In this document: piece by piece, positions 1 to 7,071 of the stretch
How positions within the stretch are numbered: the first letter of the stretch is position 1
How the letters are laid out: every line of letters starts with the position of its first letter
Source of the DNA: Actinomycetota bacterium
GTDB taxonomy: Bacteria; Actinomycetota; Actinomycetes; Streptosporangiales; Streptosporangiaceae
DNA length: 7,926 nt
Direction of reading: 5' to 3'
Assembly: GCA_003140115.1 (NCBI GenBank)
Contig: PLIQ01000583.1
Location: 5,045 to 12,970, forward strand
Notes under the pieces: generated by a model
What the model saw: the letters and a program-made list of their open reading frames with translations, nothing else
Database searches by the model: none
What the model was told of the DNA's origin: nothing
Made by a program: the position numbers and the translations under genes

Positions 1-849
1 CAGCCGATCGGCTCGATGCCCGGCGTGGTCCAGCACACCCGGGACAGCCTGCGCAAGGCGGCCGCGGAAGCGGCGGGCGCGGGCGTGGGCGGGCTGATCG
101 TGTTCGGCGTGCCCGCGGCCAAGGACGGCCGCGGCTCGGCGGCCGACGACCCGGCCGGCATCTCCCAGCTGGCCCTGGCCGACCTGCGCGCCGAGGTCGG
201 CGACCAGTGCGTGATCATGGCCGACCTTTGCCTGTGCGAGTACACCGACCACGGGCACTGCGGCCTGCTCACCGCGGACGGTGACGTGGCCAACGACGCC
301 ACCCTGGCCCGTTACGCCGCCGTCGCGGTGGCCCAGGCCGACGCGGGCGCCCAGCTGGTCGCACCGAGCGGGATGATGGACGGCCAGGTCGCGGCGATCA
401 GGGTCGCGCTGGACGACGCCGGGCACGGCGACGTGGGCATATGCGCCTATTCGGCCAAGTACGCGTCCGCCTTCTACGGGCCGTTCCGCGAGGCCGCCGA
501 GGGCGCGCCGAAGTTCGGCGACCGGGCCAGCCACCAGCAGGATCCGGCGAACGCCGTCGAGGCGCTGCGCGAGGTGGCGCTGGACCTCGACGAAGGCGCC
601 GACCTGGTGATGGTCAAGCCGGCCCTGGCCTACCTGGACATCATCCGGCGGGTCGCGGAGATCTCGCCGGTGCCGGTCGCGGCCTATCAGGTCAGCGGGG
701 AGTTCGCGATGATCGAGGCGGCGGCGGCCAACGGCTGGCTGGACCGGGACCGGGCGATCATGGAGACCCTCACCGCGATCCGCCGCGCGGGGGCCGGCAT
801 CATCCTCACCTACTGGGCGACCGAGGCGGCCCGGCGGCTGGCCGGCTGA
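1..849 (+). CDS. hemB: Porphobilinogen synthase (5-aminolevulinate dehydratase), 5' end cut by window edge
   Basis: HemB condenses two 5-aminolevulinate molecules to porphobilinogen in the cytoplasm, an early step of haem synthesis. The frame is open from base 1, and 282 residues plus the TGA stop are visible. Family proteins have about 325-330 residues, so roughly 45-50 N-terminal residues lie outside the window. An internal ATG at 16 is not the true start, because the conserved context (PIGSMPGVVQHT) continues upstream of it. The two active-site lysines are visible: the one in SAKYAS (codon 457-459) and the Schiff-base lysine in MVKPALAYLD (codon 616-618). The segment DLCLCEYTDHGHCG carries three cysteines (codons at 229, 235 and 259), the pattern of zinc-type enzymes; magnesium-type enzymes have Asp/Ala there. 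The hemL gene two positions downstream acts just before it in the pathway. Identification is firm. Confidence 0.97.
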   Translation, partial: QPIGSMPGVVQHTRDSLRKAAAEAAGAGVGGLIVFGVPAAKDGRGSAADDPAGISQLALADLRAEVGDQCVIMADLCLCEYTDHGHCGLLTADGDVANDATLARYAAVAVAQADAGAQLVAPSGMMDGQVAAIRVALDDAGHGDVGICAYSAKYASAFYGPFREAAEGAPKFGDRASHQQDPANAVEALREVALDLDEGADLVMVKPALAYLDIIRRVAEISPVPVAAYQVSGEFAMIEAAAANGWLDRDRAIMETLTAIRRAGAGIILTYWATEAARRLAG

Positions 850-965
850 GGTGTGTTTAAAACGTGATCGTATCGGGTACTCCAACAAGCCCATTTTTAC
901 CGAACGGACCGTGGCTTGTGCCCTACGATAGGTAACCAGTGCAAACCGGGGAAATGGCAGGTTCT
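850..965 (+). promoter_or_regulatory. Candidate promoter region with inverted repeat upstream of the Prim-Pol-like gene
   Basis: This gap between hemB and the next gene is visibly more AT-rich than its surroundings. TACGAT at 924-929 fits the actinobacterial -10 pattern TAnnnT and would start a transcript near 936, giving a leader of about 30 bases before ATG 966. I see no convincing -35 box at 17-18 bases. A perfect 7-base inverted repeat, ACAAGCC at 885-891 and GGCTTGT at 913-919, spans the -35 area with a 21-base loop holding a T-run (894-898). It could be an operator or part of the end of the hemB transcript. This is inference from pattern only. Confidence 0.35.
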
Positions 966-1637
966 ATGGTCGACGTAGTGCGCCGTCGCGGCGAACGGAG
1001 CCGCGGCCGGACGGCCGAGCGTCAACAGCCGCTCGGGGTCGTCGCGGCACACTATGCGTCGATGGGCTGGCCGGTGTGCCTGGGGGCTCATACCTACCGC
1101 GGCACCCGCGGGTCGATCGAGCCGGGCCGCGCCTGCTCGTGTGACCGGGTGGGATGCCCGGCGCCCGGCGCGCACCCGGTATCCCCGGCCTGGCAGACGC
1201 AGGCCACGGTGGACACCAACGTGATCGGAAGCTGGTGGGAAACCCGGCCGGAGGCGAACGTCATACTCGTCACCGGGCGGGTTTTTGATGTGCTGGACGT
1301 GCCGGCCGCGGCCGGGGCGGCCGCGCTGGCCCGGATGGAGGCGGTCGGCATCGCGGTGGGCCCGGTGTCCGGCCTCGGCCAGGACCGGATGCTGTTCTAT
1401 GTGGTGACCAGGGGCTCCCCGGCCGACGAAGACGAATGGTGGACCTCCGGGCTGGACTGCGAGCCGGAAAGCTTCACCCCGGGCCTGCGCTGGCACTGCC
1501 GCGACAGCTACGTGCTCGCCCCGCCGTCGGTCTACGCCGCGGGCCTGTCCGCGCGCTGGCTTCGCTCGCCGCGGGAGCATCCGCTGCCCGACGCGCTGCG
1601 GCTGCTCGAGTACCTGGTCGACGCCTGCGAGGCCTGA
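966..1637 (+). CDS. Degenerate bifunctional primase/polymerase (Prim-Pol) N-terminal domain protein, function unknown
   Basis: The 223-residue protein resembles the Prim-Pol domain at the N terminus of some replication proteins. Visible family marks, numbered from ATG 966, are HYASMGWPV (29-37), a CSCxxxxC cluster with PGAHP (Cys57, Cys59, Cys64, His70), WW near 90 followed by [10 protein letters not shown], and SYVLAPPS (181-188). The catalytic motifs look eroded: the expected acidic pair after the strand reads LDVP (110-113) with Pro for the second acid, the usual serine/glycine-rich motif with His reads GLGQDRM (136-142), and the third acidic residue before the APPS motif is absent. No helicase domain follows. 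I infer a non-catalytic, perhaps nucleotide- or metal-binding, protein. GTG 939 and ATG 954 are alternative in-frame starts. ATG 966 is preferred because CAGG lies 4 bases before it and it leaves a leader after the candidate promoter. It is probably co-transcribed with hemL. Confidence 0.75.
   Translation: MVDVVRRRGERSRGRTAERQQPLGVVAAHYASMGWPVCLGAHTYRGTRGSIEPGRACSCDRVGCPAPGAHPVSPAWQTQATVDTNVIGSWWETRPEANVILVTGRVFDVLDVPAAAGAAALARMEAVGIAVGPVSGLGQDRMLFYVVTRGSPADEDEWWTSGLDCEPESFTPGLRWHCRDSYVLAPPSVYAAGLSARWLRSPREHPLPDALRLLEYLVDACEA
1629..1632 (+). promoter_or_regulatory. Ribosome binding site of hemL inside the upstream gene
   Basis: GAGG lies 6 bases before GTG 1639 and within the last codons of the Prim-Pol-like gene. 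It supports the GTG as the hemL start and suggests that translation of the two genes is coupled. Confidence 0.6.
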
Positions 1638-1638
1638 C

Positions 1639-2943
1639 GTGCCCAGTCTTAGTGACGCGTTGTTCGCCCGCGCTCGCGAGGTAACCCCCGGCGGGGTGAA
1701 CTCCCCGGTGCGCGCGTTCGGCGCGGTCGGCGGCGTGCCCCGCTTCATGGTCCGCGGGGCGGGGCCCTGCCTGACCGACGTGGACGGCCGCGAGTACGTC
1801 GACCTGGTGTGCTCCTGGGGACCGATGATCCTCGGGCACGCGCACCCGTCGGTCATCACAGCCGTCGCCGCGGCCCTGGCCGACGGCACCTCGTTCGGCG
1901 CCGTCACGCCGGGCGAGGTCGAACTGGCCGAGGAGATCGTGGCCCGGACCCCCGTAGAGCAGGTCCGCCTGGTCAACTCCGGGACCGAGGCCACCATGTC
2001 CGCGGTCCGGCTGGCCCGCGGGTTCACCGGGCGCTCGCTGGTAGTCAAGTTCGCCGGGTGCTACCACGGGCACGTGGACGCGCTGCTGGCCGCGGCGGGC
2101 TCCGGGGTGGCCACGTTCGGGCTGCCCGACTCGCCCGGCGTCACCGGCGCGGCGGCCGGCGACACCATCGTGCTGCCCTACAACGACGCCGAAGCGGTGT
2201 CGGCGGTGTTCGCCGCGCGCGGCGACGCGATCGCGTGCGTGATCACCGAAGCCTGCCCGGCGAACATGGGCGTAGTGCCGCCCGCGCCCGGCTTCAACGC
2301 CCTGCTCGCCTCGCTGTGCCGGTCGAGCGGGGCCGTGCTGATCATGGATGAGGTGCTGACCGGGTTCCGGGTGTCGCCGTCCGGCTGGTACGGGCTCGAC
2401 GGCGTGCCTGGCGACCTGGTCACGTTCGGCAAGGTGATGGGCGGCGGCCTGCCGGCCGCGGCGTTCGGCGGCGGGGCCCGGATAATGTCTCACCTCGCCC
2501 CGGCTGGACCGGTCTACCAGGCCGGCACGCTGTCGGGTAACCCGCTCGCGGTCGCGGCCGGGCTGGCCACCCTGCGCGCCTGCACCCCGGACGTGTACGC
2601 CCGGGTCGATGCCGCTGCCGCCGCCGTGGCCGGGCTGGCCTCCGCCGCGCTGACCGCCGCCGGCGTCCCGTTCTGGCTGTCCCAGGCGGGCAGCCTGTTC
2701 TCGGTCTTCCTGGGCCGCACCGAGCCGGTGGGGTCGTTCGCCGACGCCAAGGCCCAGTCGCCCGCCGCGTACGCCGCGTTCTTCCACGCCATGCTCGACG
2801 GCGGCGTCTACCTGCCGCCGTCCCCCTACGAGGCCTGGTTCCTGTCCGCGGCGCACGACGAAGCCGCCTTGTCCCGCATCGCGGACGCGCTCCCCGCGGC
2901 CGCCCGGGCCGCGGCCGCCGCACTGGCCGGCGGCCCGGCCTGA
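1639..2943 (+). CDS. hemL: Glutamate-1-semialdehyde 2,1-aminomutase
   Basis: HemL is a cytoplasmic PLP enzyme that converts glutamate-1-semialdehyde to 5-aminolevulinate, the committed precursor of haem in the C5 pathway. The 434-residue length matches the family (about 430). Visible marks are the N-terminal [12 protein letters not shown], the [15 protein letters not shown] and [11 protein letters not shown] segments, the flexible [16 protein letters not shown] stretch, Asp237 in [10 protein letters not shown], which should hold the PLP ring nitrogen, and Lys265 in [11 protein letters not shown], the PLP Schiff-base lysine. The Asp-Lys spacing of 28 is normal for this fold. The start is GTG, one base after the stop of the previous gene. 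Its role links directly to HemB encoded at the left edge. The C terminus is alanine-rich but shows no break. Identification is firm. Confidence 0.97.
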   Translation: MPSLSDALFARAREVTPGGVNSPVRAFGAVGGVPRFMVRGAGPCLTDVDGREYVDLVCSWGPMILGHAHPSVITAVAAALADGTSFGAVTPGEVELAEEIVARTPVEQVRLVNSGTEATMSAVRLARGFTGRSLVVKFAGCYHGHVDALLAAAGSGVATFGLPDSPGVTGAAAGDTIVLPYNDAEAVSAVFAARGDAIACVITEACPANMGVVPPAPGFNALLASLCRSSGAVLIMDEVLTGFRVSPSGWYGLDGVPGDLVTFGKVMGGGLPAAAFGGGARIMSHLAPAGPVYQAGTLSGNPLAVAAGLATLRACTPDVYARVDAAAAAVAGLASAALTAAGVPFWLSQAGSLFSVFLGRTEPVGSFADAKAQSPAAYAAFFHAMLDGGVYLPPSPYEAWFLSAAHDEAALSRIADALPAAARAAAAALAGGPA

Positions 2944-2966
2944 GCACTGGGTAAGCTGGCCGGGCT
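2944..2966 (+). promoter_or_regulatory. Candidate leaderless promoter before the histidine phosphatase gene
   Basis: The 23-base gap has no purine-rich ribosome binding site. It contains TAAGCT at 2952-2957, a TAnnnT match, whose expected start point falls at or just before ATG 2967. This fits a leaderless transcript, a common arrangement in actinobacteria. No -35 box is clear upstream, so read-through from hemL remains equally possible. Confidence 0.35.
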
Positions 2967-3602
2967 ATGTCCGACACAACCGTCGTCCACCTGCTCAGGC
3001 ACGGTGAGGTGGACAATCCGCGCGGCATCATCTACGGGCGACTGCCCGGCTACCATCTGTCCGCGACCGGACGCCTGATGGCACAGGCCGCCGCCGACTA
3101 TTTTTCCGAACGGCCCGTGGTGGCCCTGTTCAGTTCCCCCCTCGAGCGAGCCCAGGAAACCGCGGCGCCGATAGCCGAGCGGCTCGGCCTGCCGATCGTG
3201 ACCGACGACCGGCTGATCGAGGCGTCGAGCCACTTCGAAGGCCTGAAGTTCGCCGTGGGCGACGGTGCGCTGCGCCGGCCCGCCCACTGGCTGCGCCTGG
3301 TCAACCCGTTCCGGCCGTCCTGGGGTGAGCCGTATATCCACGTCGCGGCCAGGATGGCGGCCGCGATCGAGACCGCACGCGAAGCGGCCGCGGGCCGTGA
3401 GGCGGTGTGCGTGACCCACCAGTTGCCGATCTGGGTCGCCCGGCGCGCGGCCGAAGGCAAGCGGCTGTGGCACAACCCGGCCATGCGGGAGTGCGCACTG
3501 GGCAGCGTGACCAGCTTCACCTACTCCGGTGACCGCCTGGCGGGCCTGGCCTACACCGTGCCGGCCCGGCGTCAGGTGACCCAGGATGATGCGGCACAAT
3601 AG
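2967..3602 (+). CDS. Histidine phosphatase family protein (phosphoglycerate mutase-like)
   Basis: This 211-residue cytoplasmic protein belongs to the histidine phosphatase superfamily. The catalytic set is complete: LLRHGE near the N terminus (Arg11, His12, the phosphorylated histidine), SSPLERAQETA with Arg61, an acidic residue at Glu85 in LIEASSHFEG, and the second histidine His151 in VCVTHQLP. Size and motifs fit the small GpmB/CobC-like branch. They do not prove phosphoglycerate mutase activity, and the substrate cannot be read from the sequence. A gene of this kind sits between hemL and the thioredoxin gene in mycobacteria too, so a link to haem or cytochrome c maturation is plausible but unproven. 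ATG 2967 is the natural start because the conserved strand VVHLLRHG begins a few residues later. Confidence 0.9.
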   Translation: MSDTTVVHLLRHGEVDNPRGIIYGRLPGYHLSATGRLMAQAAADYFSERPVVALFSSPLERAQETAAPIAERLGLPIVTDDRLIEASSHFEGLKFAVGDGALRRPAHWLRLVNPFRPSWGEPYIHVAARMAAAIETAREAAAGREAVCVTHQLPIWVARRAAEGKRLWHNPAMRECALGSVTSFTYSGDRLAGLAYTVPARRQVTQDDAAQ

Positions 3603-3637
3603 GGCAGCAGCAGTACTACCCCCTGTAGGAGACCGTC

Positions 3638-3641
3638 AGGA
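3638..3641 (+). promoter_or_regulatory. Shine-Dalgarno-like AGGA upstream of the first GTG repeat
   Basis: AGGA lies 6 bases before GTG 3648, the start of the first minigene-like frame. A second purine site, AGGAG at 3627-3631, lies further upstream. The tlpA start itself (3690) has only GAAGG at 3681-3685, with a 4-base spacer. The better-placed sites therefore favour entry at the repeat and not directly at tlpA. Confidence 0.4.
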
Positions 3642-3647
3642 TCCCCC

Positions 3648-3703
3648 GTGGTGAAAGCCCTGTGGTGAACGCCCCGTGTTGAAGGCTCCGTGGTGAAGAC
3701 GAG
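3648..3703 (+). repeat. 14-base tandem repeat (four units) creating three overlapping minigene-like frames
   Basis: Four units start at exact 14-base steps (3648, 3662, 3676, 3690): GTGGTGAAAGCCCT, GTGGTGAACGCCCC, GTGTTGAAGGCTCC and GTGGTGAAGACGAG. The last unit is the tlpA start. Because 14 is not a multiple of 3, each unit opens a different frame, and the TGA in the next unit closes it after six codons: 3648-3668 (MVKALW), 3662-3682 (MVNAPC) and 3676-3696 (MLKAPW). Each stop overlaps the next start region. This could support a chain of reinitiation leading to tlpA or act as a leader attenuator. It could equally be a harmless slippage product, because the frames follow automatically from the repeat length. 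Confidence 0.7.
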
Positions 3704-4295
3704 GCGTCGCGTGATCGTCTTGGTGGCGACCGTCTGCGCCGGGGCGGCCCTGGCCGTGGTCCTGCTCACCGGGTGGGCCACCGGCGGGAACAACGGCGTG
3801 ACCGACGTCGCGGGCAGCACCAGCGCCGTGCTCTACTCGGCCGGGCACCGTCCCCTGGCCCCGGATTTCACCGGTACCACGCTGACCGGCGCGCGGCTGA
3901 AATTCTCCTCCTACCGCGGCCAGGTGGTCGTGCTCAACTTCTGGGGATCGTGGTGCGGGCCGTGCCGCGCGGAGGCGCCGACCCTGGCCGTGACGGCCCA
4001 GCAGTACCGGCCGGACGGCGTGGCCTTCCTCGGCGTGGACGTGCGCGACACCAGGGCCAGCGCGCTGGCCTTCGCCCGCGACTTCGGCGTTACCTACCCG
4101 AGCGTCAGTGATCCGGGGTCGGTGATCACGCTCGATTTCACCGCCGTCGTGCCGATCGCCGGGACCCCCACTACGCTGGTGATCGACCGGACCGGGCACA
4201 TCGCGGGAGCGGTGTTCGGCACCGCGACCTCCCAGGAACTGACCGACATCCTGGCCCAGGTCACCGGGAAGACGGCGGGGGCGGTGACGAGCTGA
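3690..4295 (+). CDS. Membrane-anchored TlpA/ResA-type thiol-disulfide oxidoreductase
   Basis: The 201-residue protein begins with a basic stretch (KTRRR) and one hydrophobic segment (about residues 8-28) and has no lipobox cysteine. It should be anchored in the membrane with the thioredoxin domain outside. The domain shows NFWGSWCGPCRAEAP with the redox pair Cys89 and Cys92, and the cis-proline in GTPTTLVID (Pro160). This is the ResA/TlpA pattern, used to reduce the two cysteines of apocytochrome c before haem attachment. It overlaps resB by one base (TGATG at 4293-4297), so the two are probably translated together. The GTG start is chosen because the basic residues and membrane segment follow at once. 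The upstream 14-base repeat may affect its expression. No ccdA gene, the normal source of electrons for such proteins, is next to it. Confidence 0.92.
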   Translation: MVKTRRRVIVLVATVCAGAALAVVLLTGWATGGNNGVTDVAGSTSAVLYSAGHRPLAPDFTGTTLTGARLKFSSYRGQVVVLNFWGSWCGPCRAEAPTLAVTAQQYRPDGVAFLGVDVRDTRASALAFARDFGVTYPSVSDPGSVITLDFTAVVPIAGTPTTLVIDRTGHIAGAVFGTATSQELTDILAQVTGKTAGAVTS

Positions 4296-5968
4296 TGACC
4301 GATGTGCGTGCGCCGGAGGCGGACCCGTTCGAGTCGGCGGCCGAGCCGGACGAGCGCGGGACCCCGAACCGGGATCCCGCGAGCGGCGCGCTCGGGTTCA
4401 CCGACTGGCTCGTGTGGGGCTGGCGGCAGCTCACCTCGATGCGGATCGCGCTGGTCCTGCTCTTCCTGCTCGCGCTGGGCAGCGTGCCGGGATCCATGCT
4501 GCCGCAGGAGGGCACGGACCCCGCTGGCGTGCAGCAGTACTACACGTCGCACCCGGCACTCGCACCGCTGCTGAACCACCTCGGGCTGTTCAACGTCTTC
4601 GCCGCGCCCTGGTTCGCCGCCATCTACCTGCTGCTGTTCGCCTCCCTGGTGGGCTGCGTGGTGCCCCGGACGTTCCGGCTGGTCGGCTCGGCCCGAACCC
4701 TCCCGCCGCGGGCGCCGCGCTACCTGACCCGGCTGCCGCTCTCGGCCGAGTACCCCGCCGCGCTGGACCCGGCCCGGGCCGCCGAGGTGGCCGCCACCGT
4801 CCTGGCCGGCCACGGCTTCCGGCTGCGCAGGCCCGCCGATGACGGCGAGTACTGGCTGTCGGCCGAGAAGGGCTACCTGCGCGAGGTGGGCAACCTGCTG
4901 TTCCACCTGGCGCTGCTCGGGGTCCTGGTCTCGGTCGCGCTGGGCGGGCTGTTCGGCTACAAGGCCGACCGGCTGCTCGTGCAGGGGACCACCTTCGCCG
5001 ACACCCAGAGCGCGCTGGACGAGTGGTACCCGGGCCGGCTCGTCACCGCCGCCGACCTCGGCCCGTTCACCATGACGCTGAACCAGTTCGACGCCAGCTA
5101 CATCACCTCCGGTGAGCAGCGTGGCCAGCCGTCCTCGTTCGACGCGCAGGTCAGCTACACCACGCACCCCGGCGGACCGGCGCTTGCCGGAAACATTGCG
5201 GTCAACCGCCCGCTGTCGGTCGACGGGGCCAAGGTGTACCTGATCGGGCACGGGTACGCCCCGATCTTCAAGGTGACCGACGCGCGCGGCCAGGTGGTCT
5301 ATAACCAGCCCACGCCGTTCATCTCGGGTGCCTCGGGGAACTTCCTGTCCCAGGGCGTGGTGAAGGTACCCGACGCGCAGCCCGAGCAGCTCGGCTTCAC
5401 CGGCGTCTTCGTGCCGACCGCCGTCGAGATCGGCGGGGTCCTGCAGTCCGCGTTCCCCGCCGCCGACAACCCGGCGGTGAGCCTGATCGCCTACGCCGGG
5501 AACCTCGGCGAGAACAGCGGCGTCCCGCAGTCGGTCTACCAGCTGAACACGGCCGGGATGCACCAGCTGACCGCCGATCCGCAGCTGCTGCTGCCCGGCC
5601 AGTCGCTGAAGCTGCCGGACGGCCAGGGCACGCTCACCTTTACCGGGTACGTCCCGTGGGTGAGCCTGACCATCACCCATGACCCCGGCCAGCTGCCCGC
5701 CCTGATCTGTGGCATCGCCGCCCTGGGCGGCCTGCTGCTCTCGTTCATGGTGCGGCGCAGGCGAGTCTTTGTCCGCGCCCGCGCGAGCGGCCCGGCCCCT
5801 GCAGGGACCGATGGAGTGCCCAGTGGAGTGCACAGTACGGTGCAGATAGGCGGCCTGACCCGGACCGACGCCAGCGGCGGTTTCGAGGCCGAGTTCGCAG
5901 TGCTGGCCGCCGAGCTGAGATCGGCGCACGATCAAGCGGCGGCAAACCGTCAACCCGAGGGAGAGTGA
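4295..5968 (+). CDS. resB: Cytochrome c biogenesis protein ResB (Ccs1)
   Basis: ResB is one half of the System II haem-handling complex that delivers haem to apocytochrome c outside the membrane. The 557-residue protein has the family's layout: a cytoplasmic N terminus, membrane segments near 50-65, 103-123 and 201-222, a large external domain (about 225-465) containing KVYLIGHGYAP, a last membrane segment near 467-486, and a basic cytoplasmic tail starting RRRRVF. His204 in LLFHLALLG, inside the third helix, is a candidate haem ligand. The start codon ATG 4295 overlaps the tlpA stop by one base, and no separate ribosome binding site is obvious, which suggests translational coupling. Its stop overlaps, or lies next to, the ccsB start. 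Identification is firm by membrane layout and operon position. Confidence 0.94.
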   Translation: MTDVRAPEADPFESAAEPDERGTPNRDPASGALGFTDWLVWGWRQLTSMRIALVLLFLLALGSVPGSMLPQEGTDPAGVQQYYTSHPALAPLLNHLGLFNVFAAPWFAAIYLLLFASLVGCVVPRTFRLVGSARTLPPRAPRYLTRLPLSAEYPAALDPARAAEVAATVLAGHGFRLRRPADDGEYWLSAEKGYLREVGNLLFHLALLGVLVSVALGGLFGYKADRLLVQGTTFADTQSALDEWYPGRLVTAADLGPFTMTLNQFDASYITSGEQRGQPSSFDAQVSYTTHPGGPALAGNIAVNRPLSVDGAKVYLIGHGYAPIFKVTDARGQVVYNQPTPFISGASGNFLSQGVVKVPDAQPEQLGFTGVFVPTAVEIGGVLQSAFPAADNPAVSLIAYAGNLGENSGVPQSVYQLNTAGMHQLTADPQLLLPGQSLKLPDGQGTLTFTGYVPWVSLTITHDPGQLPALICGIAALGGLLLSFMVRRRRVFVRARASGPAPAGTDGVPSGVHSTVQIGGLTRTDASGGFEAEFAVLAAELRSAHDQAAANRQPEGE

Positions 5969-5973
5969 GGGGC

Positions 5974-7071
5974 ATGCCGGTCAACCTTGCCCTAGGTCAC
6001 ATCAGCAATGACTTCCTGATCGCGGCGCTGGTCCTGTACTCCCTCTCGGTGGTCGCGTTCGCCGGCGACTTCGCCTTCGGGCGGCCCCGGCGAGCCGCCT
6101 CGACGGCCCGCGGGCAGCAGGCCCAGGAGCGGGCGGCCGCCCTGGCCACTGTAGGCGCGGCCAGCGCGGCGTCCGACGGGCCGGTATCCGCAGGGGTGGG
6201 CCGGCCCGGCAGTCCGGCCGTCGGCGGTGCGGGTGCGGGCAGTGCGGCCGCCCCCCCGGACTCGATGCCCGAGGTGGCGCTGCCCCCGCTGCGCGCTATC
6301 GGCCAGGCCGGCCGGTGGGTGCAGGCGGGCATAGCGCTCAGCGCGGTTGGCGTCGTCGCGCACACGACGGCCGTGGTGACCAGGGGACTGGCCGTGCACC
6401 GCGCGCCCTGGGGCAACATGTACGAGTTCGTCACGGCGCTGACCTGCGTCGCCGCCATCTTCTTCCTGTTCGTCATGATCCGGTACCGGGCCTGGGCGCT
6501 CGGCGTGTTCGTGATGGGCGCCGTGGTGGTGGCCCTAGGGCTGGCCGAGACGCTGATCTACACCGCCGCCGGGCAGCTGGTTCCCGCGCTGCAGTCTTAC
6601 TGGCTGGACATCCACGTCACGGCGATGACGCTGGCCTGCGGCATCTTCTTCGTCGCGGCCGTGCTCGGCGTGGTCTACTTGGCCAAAGACCGCTACACCA
6701 AGCGGGTCGCGGCCGGCCGGGCCGAGCCCGGCAACGGGATCATGCGCCGGCTGCCCAGCATCGAGCAGATCGACCGGCTTACCTACCGGACCGTCATGTT
6801 CGGGTTCCCGGTCTGGACCTTCGGCGTCATCGCGGGCGCGATCTGGGCCGATCAGGCCTGGGGCCGGTACTGGGGCTGGGATCCGGTCGAGACCTGGGCC
6901 TTCATCACCTGGGTGGTCTACGCCGCGTTCCTGCACGCCCGGGCCACCGCTGGCTGGCGCGGACGGCGGGCGCAGTACATCCAGCTGCTCGGCTTCGCCA
7001 GCCTGTGTTTCAACATCCTGGTCGTGCAGGTCTTCATCACCGGCCTGCACTCTTACGCGGGAGTAAGCTGA
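5974..7071 (+). CDS. ccsB: Cytochrome c biogenesis protein CcsB/CcsA (ResC), haem handling subunit
   Basis: This multi-spanning membrane protein partners ResB in System II cytochrome c maturation. The tryptophan-rich haem-binding WWD signature is clear: WGRYWGWDPVETW, residues 296-308 counted from ATG 5974, with Trp296, Trp300, Trp302 and Asp303. His130 (VVAHTTAVV), His214 (DIHVTAM), His321 (FLHAR) and His359 (GLHSYAG) are candidate haem ligands. One N-terminal helix (14-34) is followed by an Ala/Gly/Pro-rich low-complexity loop (37-99) before the conserved core. The start is either GTG 5965, overlapping the resB stop by 4 bases, or ATG 5974. The ATG is preferred because GGGAG (5959-5963) then has a 10-base spacer, while it sits almost on top of the GTG. 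From ATG 5974 the protein has 365 residues. Its 3' end overlaps a convergent gene. Confidence 0.95.
   Translation: MPVNLALGHISNDFLIAALVLYSLSVVAFAGDFAFGRPRRAASTARGQQAQERAAALATVGAASAASDGPVSAGVGRPGSPAVGGAGAGSAAAPPDSMPEVALPPLRAIGQAGRWVQAGIALSAVGVVAHTTAVVTRGLAVHRAPWGNMYEFVTALTCVAAIFFLFVMIRYRAWALGVFVMGAVVVALGLAETLIYTAAGQLVPALQSYWLDIHVTAMTLACGIFFVAAVLGVVYLAKDRYTKRVAAGRAEPGNGIMRRLPSIEQIDRLTYRTVMFGFPVWTFGVIAGAIWADQAWGRYWGWDPVETWAFITWVVYAAFLHARATAGWRGRRAQYIQLLGFASLCFNILVVQVFITGLHSYAGVS

Noticed and set aside
897..2048. Minus-strand open frame (383 codons) opposite the Prim-Pol-like gene and hemL.
   Set aside because: No start context, no family motif, and it crosses two real genes on the other strand.
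1474..2856. Minus-strand open frame (460 codons) opposite hemL.
   Set aside because: The plus strand carries an intact HemL with all catalytic residues. The antisense product is low-complexity Arg/Gly/Ala sequence.
2967..3602. Naming the histidine phosphatase gpmA or gpmB.
   Set aside because: The catalytic residues show only the superfamily. Substrate specificity cannot be read, and the conserved haem-cluster context argues against a plain glycolytic role.
4094..5953. Long minus-strand open frame (619 codons) opposite resB.
   Set aside because: It is a shadow caused by GC-rich codon bias. Its translation is rich in Arg, Gly and Gln without recognisable motifs, while the plus strand has clear ResB features.
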